DNA of 64,000 bases. Source: Ruminococcus sp. XPD3002. Lineage in GTDB: Bacteria > Bacillota > Clostridia > Oscillospirales > Ruminococcaceae. The notes beneath the pieces were generated by a model. The model worked only from the letters and a program-made list of their open reading frames with translations. It was not told the origin of the DNA and ran no database searches. The position numbers were made by a program, and so were the translations under genes. The stretch lies in NCBI GenBank assembly GCA_900119535.1, contig FPJT01000003.1:146591-210590 (forward strand), written 5' to 3'. Numbering within the stretch: position 1 is the stretch's first letter; each line of letters starts with the position of its first letter. Of the stretch, positions 1 through 9,281 are shown piece after piece.

Positions 1-1523
1 ATATCCTCGTTCTTATACAGATTCCTGAGATAATAATTGAAAGAGTAACCTATGCTTTTGGATGAATTCTGGTATGAAGCGATACTGTCTATAAGTCCGC
101 CCATTTCCATAGCTATCTGAACTCTGGTATCGGGATGTGTTATCATTGGTATTCCCTGCATTACCATATTCTCCATAGCTGTCTGACTTCCTGAATTTTT
201 GGAACGTACATAAGGTATTATCTCCTCATCATAACCGCCGACTTCCGACCAGTTCGTTATTGCACCGCTGTAGATGTCACGTATCTGGTCAAGCGTCAGG
301 CTGTCCACGGGGTTATCCTTGTGCGTTATGAAGACAAAGCCGTCAAGTGCAATCTTGTCAACCTGAAGTTCAACATTGTTCTCCGCAGCCAAAGCCAGTT
401 CATCATCAGAAGGTTCTGTAACGAAAATAAGATTTTTGTATTTTTTTCCGAGTATCAGATTTTCATAAGCATCACCTGTTGTATTATGGTCGATGTAGTA
501 TGGAAGCTGTTTATCCTCAATACCGTTGAACTGCCTGATAAGTTCCGCTGTTATGGGTACAGTCGCTGTTGAACCGTCTATCATACTAAGGTCATACTTT
601 GTAAACCTGTTCCTGTTGCTTGCTACCTGATACCAGTTATCGGGACGAGTCAGACTGACATTGATATTTGCTGAATATCTTCCATACGCATATTTGTTTT
701 CAACTTCAAAAACCTTTTCAGTCTCTGTGAGATGAACATTCTGCCATCTTTCATCAAATAACTTGTTTATTTCTTCACCTGAATACTCTTTTCCGTCTTC
801 GGTATATGTAACAGTGTACTTGATCTTGTCACCATAGATAAGATGATAAATACTATAGCCTTCGGCAAGGGAAAGCTTATAGTTTATATCAATGTTCATA
901 TATTTCAGTTTATCGGATCCTTTACATTCCTCAAGGTTCTCTTCGATCGTATATTGATTGCCGTCCTTGATAAATTTGAGCTCGACTCCTTCAAAAGGAT
1001 CAATTTCAGTTTTGGGATCTTCATTAAAATGAACAGTTATATCTTTGGTGATCCTCGTTAATTCAACTCCAAATGTTTCTCTGACATATTCCTTCATATT
1101 ATCTTCGGGAACATACTTGTTATTTATCAGAAGATGAAGAGTTATCGTATCCCCTTCCTTAATATCATCAGGAAGAGGATCACGATAGACTTCCATGCTT
1201 AACCCAAGGTTTTCACGTTTTCTTATACTGTATGCCGTCGGTTCAGACATGACCAGAACATTTTTCGTTTCATCATCCGCAACAAGACGGCGTTCCCTGT
1301 TGAAAGGATGATCGCATTCTTCGATAACTCCGCCTTTTCGGTGGTGATATTCCAGATCCAGATCTTCAAAAGGATCTATGCTGATAATTTTTTGTGTAGT
1401 TGGTTCTACAGTAGGTTCTTCCGTACTGACGACCGATGAGCTGATATCAGCTTTTTCCGAACATCCTGTCAGTAAAGAAAAAGTCAGCAAAGCAGCAGTC
1501 GATAATAGTATCTGTTTTTTCAT
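1..1523 (-). CDS. PstS-like substrate-binding lipoprotein (3' end cut by window)
   Basis: I read this frame directly; it is open from the ATG at 1523 to the window edge, so the C-terminus is missing. The N-terminus is a lipoprotein signal ending in a TGC lipobox (LLTGCSEK), so the protein should be anchored outside the membrane. After about 250 residues of unassigned sequence comes a phosphate-binding-protein type domain: motifs DGFVFITHKDNPV, LTLDQIRDIYSGAITNWSEVGG (split here only for description) and YVRSKNSGSQTA match the PstS/PBP-like family. The start is supported by AGGAGG six to seven bases upstream and by a promoter at 1590-1618. The ligand is unknown; no pst transporter genes are visible nearby, so phosphate is only one possibility. 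Confidence 0.8.
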   Translation of the reverse strand, partial: MKKQILLSTAALLTFSLLTGCSEKADISSSVVSTEEPTVEPTTQKIISIDPFEDLDLEYHHRKGGVIEECDHPFNRERRLVADDETKNVLVMSEPTAYSIRKRENLGLSMEVYRDPLPDDIKEGDTITLHLLINNKYVPEDNMKEYVRETFGVELTRITKDITVHFNEDPKTEIDPFEGVELKFIKDGNQYTIEENLEECKGSDKLKYMNIDINYKLSLAEGYSIYHLIYGDKIKYTVTYTEDGKEYSGEEINKLFDERWQNVHLTETEKVFEVENKYAYGRYSANINVSLTRPDNWYQVASNRNRFTKYDLSMIDGSTATVPITAELIRQFNGIEDKQLPYYIDHNTTGDAYENLILGKKYKNLIFVTEPSDDELALAAENNVELQVDKIALDGFVFITHKDNPVDSLTLDQIRDIYSGAITNWSEVGGYDEEIIPYVRSKNSGSQTAMENMVMQGIPMITHPDTRVQIAMEMGGLIDSIASYQNSSKSIGYSFNYYLRNLYKNED

Positions 1524-1589
1524 TATTCCTCCTTATAATCGATAGTCGGTTTAATCTGGTAATTGAAAACAACGTTCATTTTTATTAAC

Positions 1590-1618
1590 ATTATAATAAA
1601 ATAACAGAAAAAAATCAA
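1590..1618 (-). promoter_or_regulatory. Sigma-A promoter of the PstS-like gene
   Basis: On the minus strand TTGATT (1613-1618) and TATAAT (1590-1595) are separated by exactly 17 bp, about 70 bp upstream of the ATG at 1523. Confidence 0.7.
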
Positions 1619-1715
1619 CTCTTTATAGTTAGCCGTTTTTAACAAAAATCAACCGGACAGATATAGCAGCAACAGTTTACCGCTTTGATATCACCAGAAC
1701 AGAGGACTGCTCGTT

Positions 1716-4700
1716 TTACTTATTTTTGCGGAAGTATTCGTTCGATGAAACTGTACCGCCTGTGGACAGATATCCGTAATAGCTGAGTATGTCGGAAGCA
1801 TCTGCCGAGTCTATTTTACCGTCGAAATTCACATCAGCAATAAGTTTCAGTGTACCAGTAAAGCTTGGTATCTCACCTGTTGAGAGCTTGGAGTATTCAA
1901 CAAGCACATCGGATGCGTCACCTGCATTGATCTTTCCGTCGCCGTTAACATCGCCGAGGATGTAATCGGGTTCGGTAGTAACCTGCGGCTGAGTGGTAGT
2001 TATTGGTGCGGTCGTAGTAGGTGTCTCTGTAGTAGTAACAGTCGCCTTTGTGGTTGTAGGAGTCTTGGTAGTTGTAACAGGCGCCTTTGTTGTGGTAGGT
2101 GTGTTTGTAGTTGTTACAGGAGTCTTTGTTGTAGTAGGAGTCTTTGTAGTTGTTACAGGTGCTTTTGTGGTAGTAGATGTCTCTGTAGTTGTTACAGGAG
2201 TCTTTGTTGTAGTAGGAGTCTTGGTAGTAGTAACAGGCGCCTTTGTGGTTGTAGTTACCTTTGCAGTTGTTACAGGCGCCTTTGTTGTGGTAGGTGTGTT
2301 TGTAGTTGTTACAGGCGCCTTTGTAGTGGTAGGTGTCTTTGTAGTTGTAACAGGTGCCTTTGTGGTGGTAGGTGTCTTTGTAGTTGTAACAGGTGCCTTT
2401 GTGGTTGTAGGTATCTTGGTAGTTGTAACAGGTGACTTTGTGGTTGTAGGTGTCTTTGTAGTTGTTACAGGCGCTTTTGTTGTAGTAGGTGTGTTTGTAG
2501 TTGTAACAGGTGCTTTTGTTGTAGTAGGAGCCTTTGTAGTTGTAACAGGTTCTTTTGTTGTAGTAGGAATTTTTGTAGTTGTAACAGGTGCCTTTGTGGT
2601 GGTAGGAGTCTTTGTTGTTGTTACAGCTGTCTTGGTGGTCGTAGTGGTATTTGCCTTGGTTGTAGTAACAAGCTGAGTAGTTACAGGCGATCTGCTCTCA
2701 TAATGCATTACAGCCACAGTAAGCGGATCTGTCTCATTCGGACGAGAAGCATTTTTCTGAGTTTCGATCTTTACTTTCTTCCAGTCGCTCTCGGTTCCGT
2801 TGAAGTAGATATCCCTGAGCTCGTCATTAAGGCGCAGCGCATTCTGTCCGATGTATTCAAGTGTGGAAGGCAGATACAGTTTGCTTTCCGAATAGTTCAA
2901 CAGTGCATTTGAAGCTATGTTCTTTACGCCCTCGGGAACAACTATCGCTCCTGTTTCGTCATCCTTGCTGAGTCCCAGAAGCCAGCCGTCGATAACAATT
3001 GTGTCCAAACCGCTGCTGAAATTTTTGATATCAAATGCTGAGGACTCCACGCTCTTGACTGTTGACGGGATGTTTATCTTCGTAACTTCCGAATTGCGGA
3101 ACGCCTTGTCGTCGATGCTGAACAGTCCCTCGGGAAGAACGACCTCGCTTACCTTCGTATTGCTGAAGGAATTTGCTCCGATAGTTTTCACGTACTTCGG
3201 GACAGTATAGCTTTCCTTCTGTGCGTTCGGAGGATATTTCACAAGCTTTGAACCGTCCTTAAGGAAGAGAACTCCGTTATCCGCTGAATATGTCTCGCTA
3301 TCCTTGCTGACCTCAAATTTCTCTATCTTGCTGTCAGCGAACTCGGTGATGAACATTTCCAGTGTTGAAGGAAGAATGACCTTCTTAAGATACGGATTAT
3401 CGTCAAACGCTCCGAAAGCAACTGTAACTGTACCCTCGGGTATGTTATAGGTATCGCCCTTCTTCATCGGCGGATAGAGACTGAGTTCATAATTCTTTAC
3501 GTGAGTAAGTACAAAATCGCCGTCCTTCATGATATGAGCGTCAGCTTGTTCAAAGAGTACACCGTTCTCGGAATACAGTTCGGTATTACCCTCCTGTACC
3601 GTTATCTCGCTCAGTGAAGGAAGATCGCCTAACGGACACGGTGCAGGCATATCACGGGATACAGTCAGCTTTTCAATGTAGTCGTTCCAGAATCTGCCGT
3701 ATACACCCGTGACAGTTTCGGGCATTACGTATTCCTTGTCCGTTTTCATTGCAGGATAGGTGATGATAGTTGTAAGGTCCGCATTATAGAGAACATTGTC
3801 TATAGCCTTGAAATATTTGCTGTTCTCATCCACGGTTATGACTTTAAGACCTGTAGTGTTGATACTGCCCTCGACGCTCATCAGACTTGCAGGAAGGTGT
3901 ATCTCGCTTATCTTTATGCCGTCGTCCATGAAGTTCTGTGCGAAAGCCGCTCTTTCTATCCTCGTAATGCCTTCTGAAACAGTTACCGAACGTACATTGT
4001 TACAGCGGTCAAATGTGTATTCACCGACCGCAATTACTTTTTTGCCGTCTATCTCCGCAGGTATGACTACGTCCTCGTATTCATCGGTATCGCTCTCGTA
4101 ACCTGTTATCTTTATGCCGCTTCCGATATCCTGATAGCTGAAACTGCCTGTATAAACAGAAGGTGCATCCGCCTTGTCAAGCGGAGTGAAGCTGAGTCCG
4201 TGTTCTATCGCGTATTTTTCGCTTTCCGAACCTGTATTGCCGTATATACGGCAGTTCAGAGCGCCTTCCTCGATATAGACATCGTCTGCATTGATAGTGA
4301 GGTTTATGCTCTGATATTTCGGGATGACTCTTGCATCTATGCTCTTGAATGTCTTAGGCAGACTGAGCTTCTCAATGGAGTTCAGGTCCTTAAAAGTCGA
4401 ACTGTAGCGGTATAAGCTCTTTCCTGTGAACTGAAGTTCGGGATGAGCTTCAATGTACTCTTTTGCCTCGGTCGCTGTCATTAACGCAGTCTCTCTTACC
4501 GCTCCGTCAGAGGACTTTGAATTCAGTGAATAATAACAGCCGACCTCCCAATCATCCATATCAACTTTGCCGACTCTCTCCATATAGGAGTAAACATCCT
4601 TTATGCCTTCACTGAGAGTAATATCGGATATATGGCTGTTATTAGCGAACGCCTTCTCGCCAAGCTCCACTACAGGAAAACCTTTCACAGTTTCGGGAGT

Positions 4701-7130
4701 TGTATAAGCATCCGGAAGGTCTGCGATATATTCAATGGCCGCACCATTTTTGTTCACTGAATATACGATGTTGTCCGAAAGTCTGTAACCGTCTCTTTCG
4801 CTGAATACATCAGCTTTTATAGCCTTAAGGTCTGCATTTACGGTACTCGGCAGGTAAACCGCACCCCCTTTATCTGCGAAGTAGTTATCAAAGCATCCGC
4901 TGCGAAGCTCTTTTGCACCGTCAGCGATAACTGTAAGCTTACCCACGCCGCCGCATATCAGTACTGCCTCGGACTTGTCCTTGTTGTAGATGACATTCTT
5001 TTCCGAACTGAAATTCGCATTGTTCTCGGATATAGTGATGTTATCAAGCTTACGGCATGACTTGAATGCGGTATTATCTATCGTTTCAAGAGTTGAAGGG
5101 AGTGATATCTCAGCTAAATTGCCGCAGCTCTCAAAAAGTCCCTCATTAAGTGCAGTTACGCCCTCGGGTATCTTTATGGAAGTAAGTGCGGAGCAATATC
5201 TGAAGGCATTGCTTCCGATGCTTTTCAGGTCCTCGGGAAGCTCCACCGTACTAAGCACATCACATCCGCCGAATGCGTTATTACCGATCTTTTCAAGTCC
5301 CACGGGTGCTTTTACCGTGGTAAGACTTTTGCAGCAGTAGAATGCATGATCCCCTATCTCACGGATGTTTTTGCCCAGTGTTATGGATTTTATGTTGTCA
5401 CTGTGCTGTAATGATGCTGTGGTCACGGAGGTTACAGGCTTGCCGTTGAGTTCGGATATAATGGTCACGTCTCCGCCTGCACCTATGTATTTTTCTACAC
5501 TGTATTCATCGGACTTTATGGGACCTGTACTGCTGTCCGCAATGAATTTCACACCGTTATATTCAAATTCATCACCTTTCTGGTAATACTTTGCACAGCT
5601 GTAGATGAAATCGCCCGATATCTCAGAACAATATGTCGCTCCGCCTTCGGGAGTATAATTCTTGCTCTTTGCAGTTTCTATCTCATCCTCAAAGAAGACA
5701 GGATTCCTTCTGAAATCAAACATTGCTCTGCCGAACTTCTCAATAGTCGACGGGAAGAAAACGTAGTCGAAATCAGCTTCCGAAAGAGCGTAATCCCCTA
5801 TCTCTCTTACCGTACTGTCAATGACTAAGCCCTTATCTGCGGATGATGCCGCAGGATATGCAATGAGCTTCGACTTGTCCTTGCTGTAGAGAACTCCGTC
5901 CTCAGATGCAAATACAGGGTTACCCTCCGCAACGGTTATCTTTTTGAGCGATACTGCTTTTCTGAAGGGATTGCCTGTCAGTATCCCGGTAACAGATGCT
6001 GGTATTGCCACGGATTCGACCTCGGTATTGCCCCTGAAGGTATCCTTAAGTGCAGTTACCTTGAATCCGTCTATCTCCGAAGGGATGTCTACATCCGTAT
6101 CGGTTCCCGTGTAATTGACAAGGATAGCATTATTGTCATATATCTCCGCTTCGTAGTCTCCAAGAAGATGCTTTCCTCTGTATCCGAACTTCACATTTTC
6201 GGGAGTTTCCGCAAAGTCGCCTGCAACTTCAAACTCCTGCCACACATCACGGCTGATGCGTGAAAGGACAAGTGGATTATAAGGGAAAGCTCCCTTTCTG
6301 ATATCAGCAACAGTATAGCCTGATATTTTTGCAGGGATAACGTATGTCGAGTCCTCACGGTTCTCAAAGCTGTCGATATATGCCTTTCCGTTGTACATAT
6401 ACCACTTCATGCCGTCATCGGAATACATGAGATAATGTATCTCGGCATTGGGGAATTTTAACTGGATCTCGCGGGATGTGGCTTCAGCCTCTGTACCGTA
6501 GTAATTCACATTTCTGACTGTGGTACCGCTGAAGGAATCATTGATGTAAAGCCTTGTATTGTACCATAATGTCATCCAATTGAGACTCGGACAATTTTTA
6601 AAGGAATAAGCCAGATACACGTTATCCGTCTTATCGAAAACAACCTCCATCAGCACAGGACAATCCGTGAAGGAGGACTCTATATTACGTATCGCACCTT
6701 CAAACTTAACGCTGTTAAGATTGGTACAGCCAGTAAACGAATCAACTATCTTTTCAACTGTCGGAGGGAAAACAACAGTCTCAACCGTATCCTTGTTTTT
6801 GACAAAGTTGGTTACGCTTGTAACGGTGTAACCCTCTATCTCTTCGGGTATGCGGACATAACTGCCTGCATCTGCGATGCTGCCTCCGACTATCTCCGCC
6901 TTGTCGTTTGATACCCTATATGAGACAAGGTAGGTCCTGCCTGTATCGTTTCCATTCTCATCGATAACGGGGATATCCGCAAGACGAGTCTCGCTGTAGA
7001 AGTCGGTCAGTTCCGCGCTTCCCGAGATCGTCTGATCCTCAGCACATGCACTCATTGTCTCGGTAACGGGACACATTGCCAGTATCGCCGAGAGTATCAT
7101 GCTCATGCATCTAAGTTTTCTGTTTGACAT
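1716..7130 (-). CDS. Giant BspA-type leucine-rich-repeat surface protein with Thr-rich linker and dockerin
   Basis: This encodes about 1804 aa. A signal peptide (to about residue 30) is followed by roughly 1450 residues of BspA/TpLRR-type repeats, recognisable by recurring LPSTLETI, IPEGVTAL and AFRYCSALTSI-like units. Next comes a Thr/Lys/Pro linker made of repeated APVTTTK and TPTTTK blocks. The C-terminus is a type I dockerin with two Ca-binding loops (GDVNGDGKINAGDAS and ADVNFDGKIDSADAS). The dockerin implies attachment to a cellulosomal scaffoldin at the cell surface; the LRR part is probably an adhesion or protein-binding module (inference). A start seven codons further upstream is possible, but AAAGGAG sits correctly before the ATG at 7130. 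Confidence 0.88.
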   Translation of the reverse strand: MSNRKLRCMSMILSAILAMCPVTETMSACAEDQTISGSAELTDFYSETRLADIPVIDENGNDTGRTYLVSYRVSNDKAEIVGGSIADAGSYVRIPEEIEGYTVTSVTNFVKNKDTVETVVFPPTVEKIVDSFTGCTNLNSVKFEGAIRNIESSFTDCPVLMEVVFDKTDNVYLAYSFKNCPSLNWMTLWYNTRLYINDSFSGTTVRNVNYYGTEAEATSREIQLKFPNAEIHYLMYSDDGMKWYMYNGKAYIDSFENREDSTYVIPAKISGYTVADIRKGAFPYNPLVLSRISRDVWQEFEVAGDFAETPENVKFGYRGKHLLGDYEAEIYDNNAILVNYTGTDTDVDIPSEIDGFKVTALKDTFRGNTEVESVAIPASVTGILTGNPFRKAVSLKKITVAEGNPVFASEDGVLYSKDKSKLIAYPAASSADKGLVIDSTVREIGDYALSEADFDYVFFPSTIEKFGRAMFDFRRNPVFFEDEIETAKSKNYTPEGGATYCSEISGDFIYSCAKYYQKGDEFEYNGVKFIADSSTGPIKSDEYSVEKYIGAGGDVTIISELNGKPVTSVTTASLQHSDNIKSITLGKNIREIGDHAFYCCKSLTTVKAPVGLEKIGNNAFGGCDVLSTVELPEDLKSIGSNAFRYCSALTSIKIPEGVTALNEGLFESCGNLAEISLPSTLETIDNTAFKSCRKLDNITISENNANFSSEKNVIYNKDKSEAVLICGGVGKLTVIADGAKELRSGCFDNYFADKGGAVYLPSTVNADLKAIKADVFSERDGYRLSDNIVYSVNKNGAAIEYIADLPDAYTTPETVKGFPVVELGEKAFANNSHISDITLSEGIKDVYSYMERVGKVDMDDWEVGCYYSLNSKSSDGAVRETALMTATEAKEYIEAHPELQFTGKSLYRYSSTFKDLNSIEKLSLPKTFKSIDARVIPKYQSINLTINADDVYIEEGALNCRIYGNTGSESEKYAIEHGLSFTPLDKADAPSVYTGSFSYQDIGSGIKITGYESDTDEYEDVVIPAEIDGKKVIAVGEYTFDRCNNVRSVTVSEGITRIERAAFAQNFMDDGIKISEIHLPASLMSVEGSINTTGLKVITVDENSKYFKAIDNVLYNADLTTIITYPAMKTDKEYVMPETVTGVYGRFWNDYIEKLTVSRDMPAPCPLGDLPSLSEITVQEGNTELYSENGVLFEQADAHIMKDGDFVLTHVKNYELSLYPPMKKGDTYNIPEGTVTVAFGAFDDNPYLKKVILPSTLEMFITEFADSKIEKFEVSKDSETYSADNGVLFLKDGSKLVKYPPNAQKESYTVPKYVKTIGANSFSNTKVSEVVLPEGLFSIDDKAFRNSEVTKINIPSTVKSVESSAFDIKNFSSGLDTIVIDGWLLGLSKDDETGAIVVPEGVKNIASNALLNYSESKLYLPSTLEYIGQNALRLNDELRDIYFNGTESDWKKVKIETQKNASRPNETDPLTVAVMHYESRSPVTTQLVTTTKANTTTTTKTAVTTTKTPTTTKAPVTTTKIPTTTKEPVTTTKAPTTTKAPVTTTNTPTTTKAPVTTTKTPTTTKSPVTTTKIPTTTKAPVTTTKTPTTTKAPVTTTKTPTTTKAPVTTTNTPTTTKAPVTTAKVTTTTKAPVTTTKTPTTTKTPVTTTETSTTTKAPVTTTKTPTTTKTPVTTTNTPTTTKAPVTTTKTPTTTKATVTTTETPTTTAPITTTQPQVTTEPDYILGDVNGDGKINAGDASDVLVEYSKLSTGEIPSFTGTLKLIADVNFDGKIDSADASDILSYYGYLSTGGTVSSNEYFRKNK
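1990..2680 (-). repeat. Tandem 39-bp repeats coding for the Thr-rich linker
   Basis: About 17 imperfect tandem units encode a 13-residue block (APVTTTK plus TPTTTK) within the BspA-like gene. The third codon positions vary between units while the peptide is kept. Such linkers are typical spacers before dockerins in ruminococcal proteins. The array should be prone to copy-number change. Confidence 0.85.
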
Positions 7131-7175
7131 TTGATTTTCTCCTTTATACATTATTAATAAATGGCGTCTGAGTTA

Positions 7176-7204
7176 ATTATACCAGAAATTAAGTACAACT
7201 TCAA
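7176..7204 (-). promoter_or_regulatory. Promoter of the BspA-type gene
   Basis: Minus-strand TTGAAG (7199-7204) and TATAAT (7176-7181) with a 17-bp spacer, about 45 bp upstream of the start codon at 7130. The 426-bp gap between the two divergent genes (7131-7556) holds this and the xylanase promoter; nothing else was recognised in it. Confidence 0.6.
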
Positions 7205-7456
7205 TGATTAAACAGATTTTTCTAAAATATTTTTATCCCGGCGATTTGTGGAGCTTCAAAATAGTTATATGTTCAAACTCTAATAACAAAGGTTTTGTTG
7301 AACTGTATTCCGTCTTATGTTCTTGCCTTTAACAAGTCCTCATAAAGTTAATCTTTTGAAATTGTATGAACTTAATGTTACAAGAAAACTGTAAAACTCG
7401 TACAAAATATTCAACAAAATTTCGGCATCATATAGATCAAATCAGCAAATAAACTC

Positions 7457-7485
7457 TTGCATTTGATTGAAAAATATAGTATAAT
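7457..7485 (+). promoter_or_regulatory. Promoter of the GH11 xylanase gene
   Basis: TTGCAT (7457-7462) and TATAAT (7480-7485) separated by 17 bp, about 70 bp upstream of the ATG at 7557. Confidence 0.75.
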
Positions 7486-7556
7486 ATACCTGAAGGGGGA
7501 GAATTTTCGGCACGTTCTCTCACTTCATATTTCAAGAAAGCGAGGAATGATAACAC

Positions 7557-9098
7557 ATGAAATTCAAGAGTTTTAAACGCTTAGTAAGCGGACTTGCTGC
7601 AGGCTTCATCTGTATTGCATCAGTTAATTTTGCAGCAATGAGATCTACCACAGACGCTGCAAACGCAAAAGTCGGTGACACGCTTACTCTGAATGGAGCC
7701 GGAAGGTTCGCCGAGGAGAACATTGACGGCTACAGCTACGAGATATGGGCTGCCGATACTCCCAACAAGTCCACTATGTATCTGGGCGAGGGAGGTAAAT
7801 TCAACACTGCATGGAACTGTACAGGTGACAAGGGCAACTTCCTTGCTCGCCGCGGTATGCGTCTCGGAAGCGTGAAGCATTACCAGGATTACGGCAATAT
7901 CGTATGCGACTTCGACGTTGATTTCAAGCCAAGCCAGGCAGGCAACTCCCGTGTATGCGTCTACGGCTGGACTCAGGAACCGCTCGTGGAATACTACATC
8001 GTTGAGGACTGGGCTAACTGGAGACCTCCCGCAGGCGGCGGAAACGGTTCAGGCAACGTTATAGCTCAGGTCGATATCGACGGAAGCACCTACGATATCT
8101 ACAAGGAATTCCGCAAATCATACACCATCGAAGGCGAAAAGGAATTCGTTCAGTATTTCAGCGTTCGTCACGACCGCAGAGACTCAGGTCAGGTAAGCGT
8201 TTCAGAGCACTTCAAGGCATGGGAGGCTAACGGTCTTGAATTGGGTAATATCTATGAGGTGGCGCTCAATATTGAAGGCTGGGAAAGCACAGGTTCCGCA
8301 ACCGTTAACAAAAACGTCGTTACTATCGGCGGCGAACTCCCCGAGCAGACAACTTCTGCTCCCGTAGAACCTGCTGAGGACGGCTCTTACATCAAGTATA
8401 ACTTCGACAAGGAGATCGAAGGCTTCACAGGCAGAGGCTCCGCAAGCGTCGAGGTCGATAAGGATAACTACTACGAAGGCGGCGGCTCGATGTTCGTTTC
8501 GGGACGTGAGGACAGCTGGCACGGCGCTTCACTTTCACTTCCTTCAAAGATATTCAAACCAGGAGAGACTTACAGCTTCAGTGCCGCTGCACTCCAGAAG
8601 AGCGGTGAAGCAACCGAACTGAAAATGACTCTTCAGTACAGCCTCAGCGGCGAGGAAAATTATGACGAGATCGCTCATGTTTCCGCTAAGGACGGTCAGT
8701 GGATAAAGATCGAAAACACCGAATACACCATTCCAAATGACGCTACAGGTCTGACGCTCTATTTCGAGGCTCCCGAATCAATGACGGACTTCTATATCGA
8801 TAACTTCATGGCTGCTGTAAAGGGCACTGAGTCCGATGTAGAAACAGGTGCAGGATATATCAACGGACAGGGTTCACTTGTGCCTGTATCAGGTCTTCTG
8901 AGAGGTGACTTCTGTACAGATCAGAAAATCAATTCCTTCGATGTTCTTGCAGGAAGGATATACCTCGTAGAAGCTCAGGCAGATCCTAAGGCTGCTCCTG
9001 CTCTTGACGTTTCGGACGTTGACCGCGACGGAAAGTTCGCAATTAACGATATCATCGCACTTGCCAAGTTCATTCTCACAGAGTCTGAAAAATATTAA
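7557..9098 (+). CDS. Secreted GH11 endo-1,4-beta-xylanase with CBM22-type module and dockerin
   Basis: This 513-aa protein should cleave internal beta-1,4 bonds of xylan outside the cell as part of a cellulosome. Order of parts: signal peptide to about residue 36; GH11 jelly-roll domain about 40-255; short Thr/Pro linker; CBM22-like carbohydrate-binding module about 270-420; dockerin about 445-510 with a weak first loop and a clear second loop (DVDRDGKFAINDI). The GH11 catalytic pair is visible as E145 in EPLVEYYIVE (nucleophile) and E240 in NIEGWESTGSA (acid/base), and the family motif YGWTQ precedes the first. The gene has its own promoter and a strong terminator, so it is monocistronic. 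Confidence 0.93.
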   Translation: MKFKSFKRLVSGLAAGFICIASVNFAAMRSTTDAANAKVGDTLTLNGAGRFAEENIDGYSYEIWAADTPNKSTMYLGEGGKFNTAWNCTGDKGNFLARRGMRLGSVKHYQDYGNIVCDFDVDFKPSQAGNSRVCVYGWTQEPLVEYYIVEDWANWRPPAGGGNGSGNVIAQVDIDGSTYDIYKEFRKSYTIEGEKEFVQYFSVRHDRRDSGQVSVSEHFKAWEANGLELGNIYEVALNIEGWESTGSATVNKNVVTIGGELPEQTTSAPVEPAEDGSYIKYNFDKEIEGFTGRGSASVEVDKDNYYEGGGSMFVSGREDSWHGASLSLPSKIFKPGETYSFSAAALQKSGEATELKMTLQYSLSGEENYDEIAHVSAKDGQWIKIENTEYTIPNDATGLTLYFEAPESMTDFYIDNFMAAVKGTESDVETGAGYINGQGSLVPVSGLLRGDFCTDQKINSFDVLAGRIYLVEAQADPKAAPALDVSDVDRDGKFAINDIIALAKFILTESEKY

Positions 9099-9116
9099 GC
9101 TATAAGCTGACCACAG

Positions 9117-9150
9117 CCGGAAGTTCCTTCGGGAGCTTCCGGTTTTCTTT
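9117..9150 (+). terminator. Intrinsic terminator of the xylanase gene
   Basis: Eleven-bp stem (CCGGAAGTTCC with GGAGCTTCCGG, one G-T pair) closed by a TTCG tetraloop and followed by TTTTCTTT. Confidence 0.9.
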
Positions 9151-9281
9151 ATAAAAGCTGCACAAATTCACTCTGCAATTTACAAAAAATTAATATAAAG
9201 CACATGAAACGCTATAACTTTCATGTTATCATTAAAATAGATAAATATTTCTCAGATCATTGTATTTGGAGGGTAGAAAAG

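Noticed and set aside
1993-2676. Long plus-strand ORF rich in Val (227 aa)
   Set aside because: It is the antisense reading of the Thr-rich repeats in the BspA-type gene; no RBS and an implausible composition.
7532-7880. Minus-strand ORFs over the xylanase start
   Set aside because: They are antisense to the signal peptide and GH11 domain and lack RBSs.
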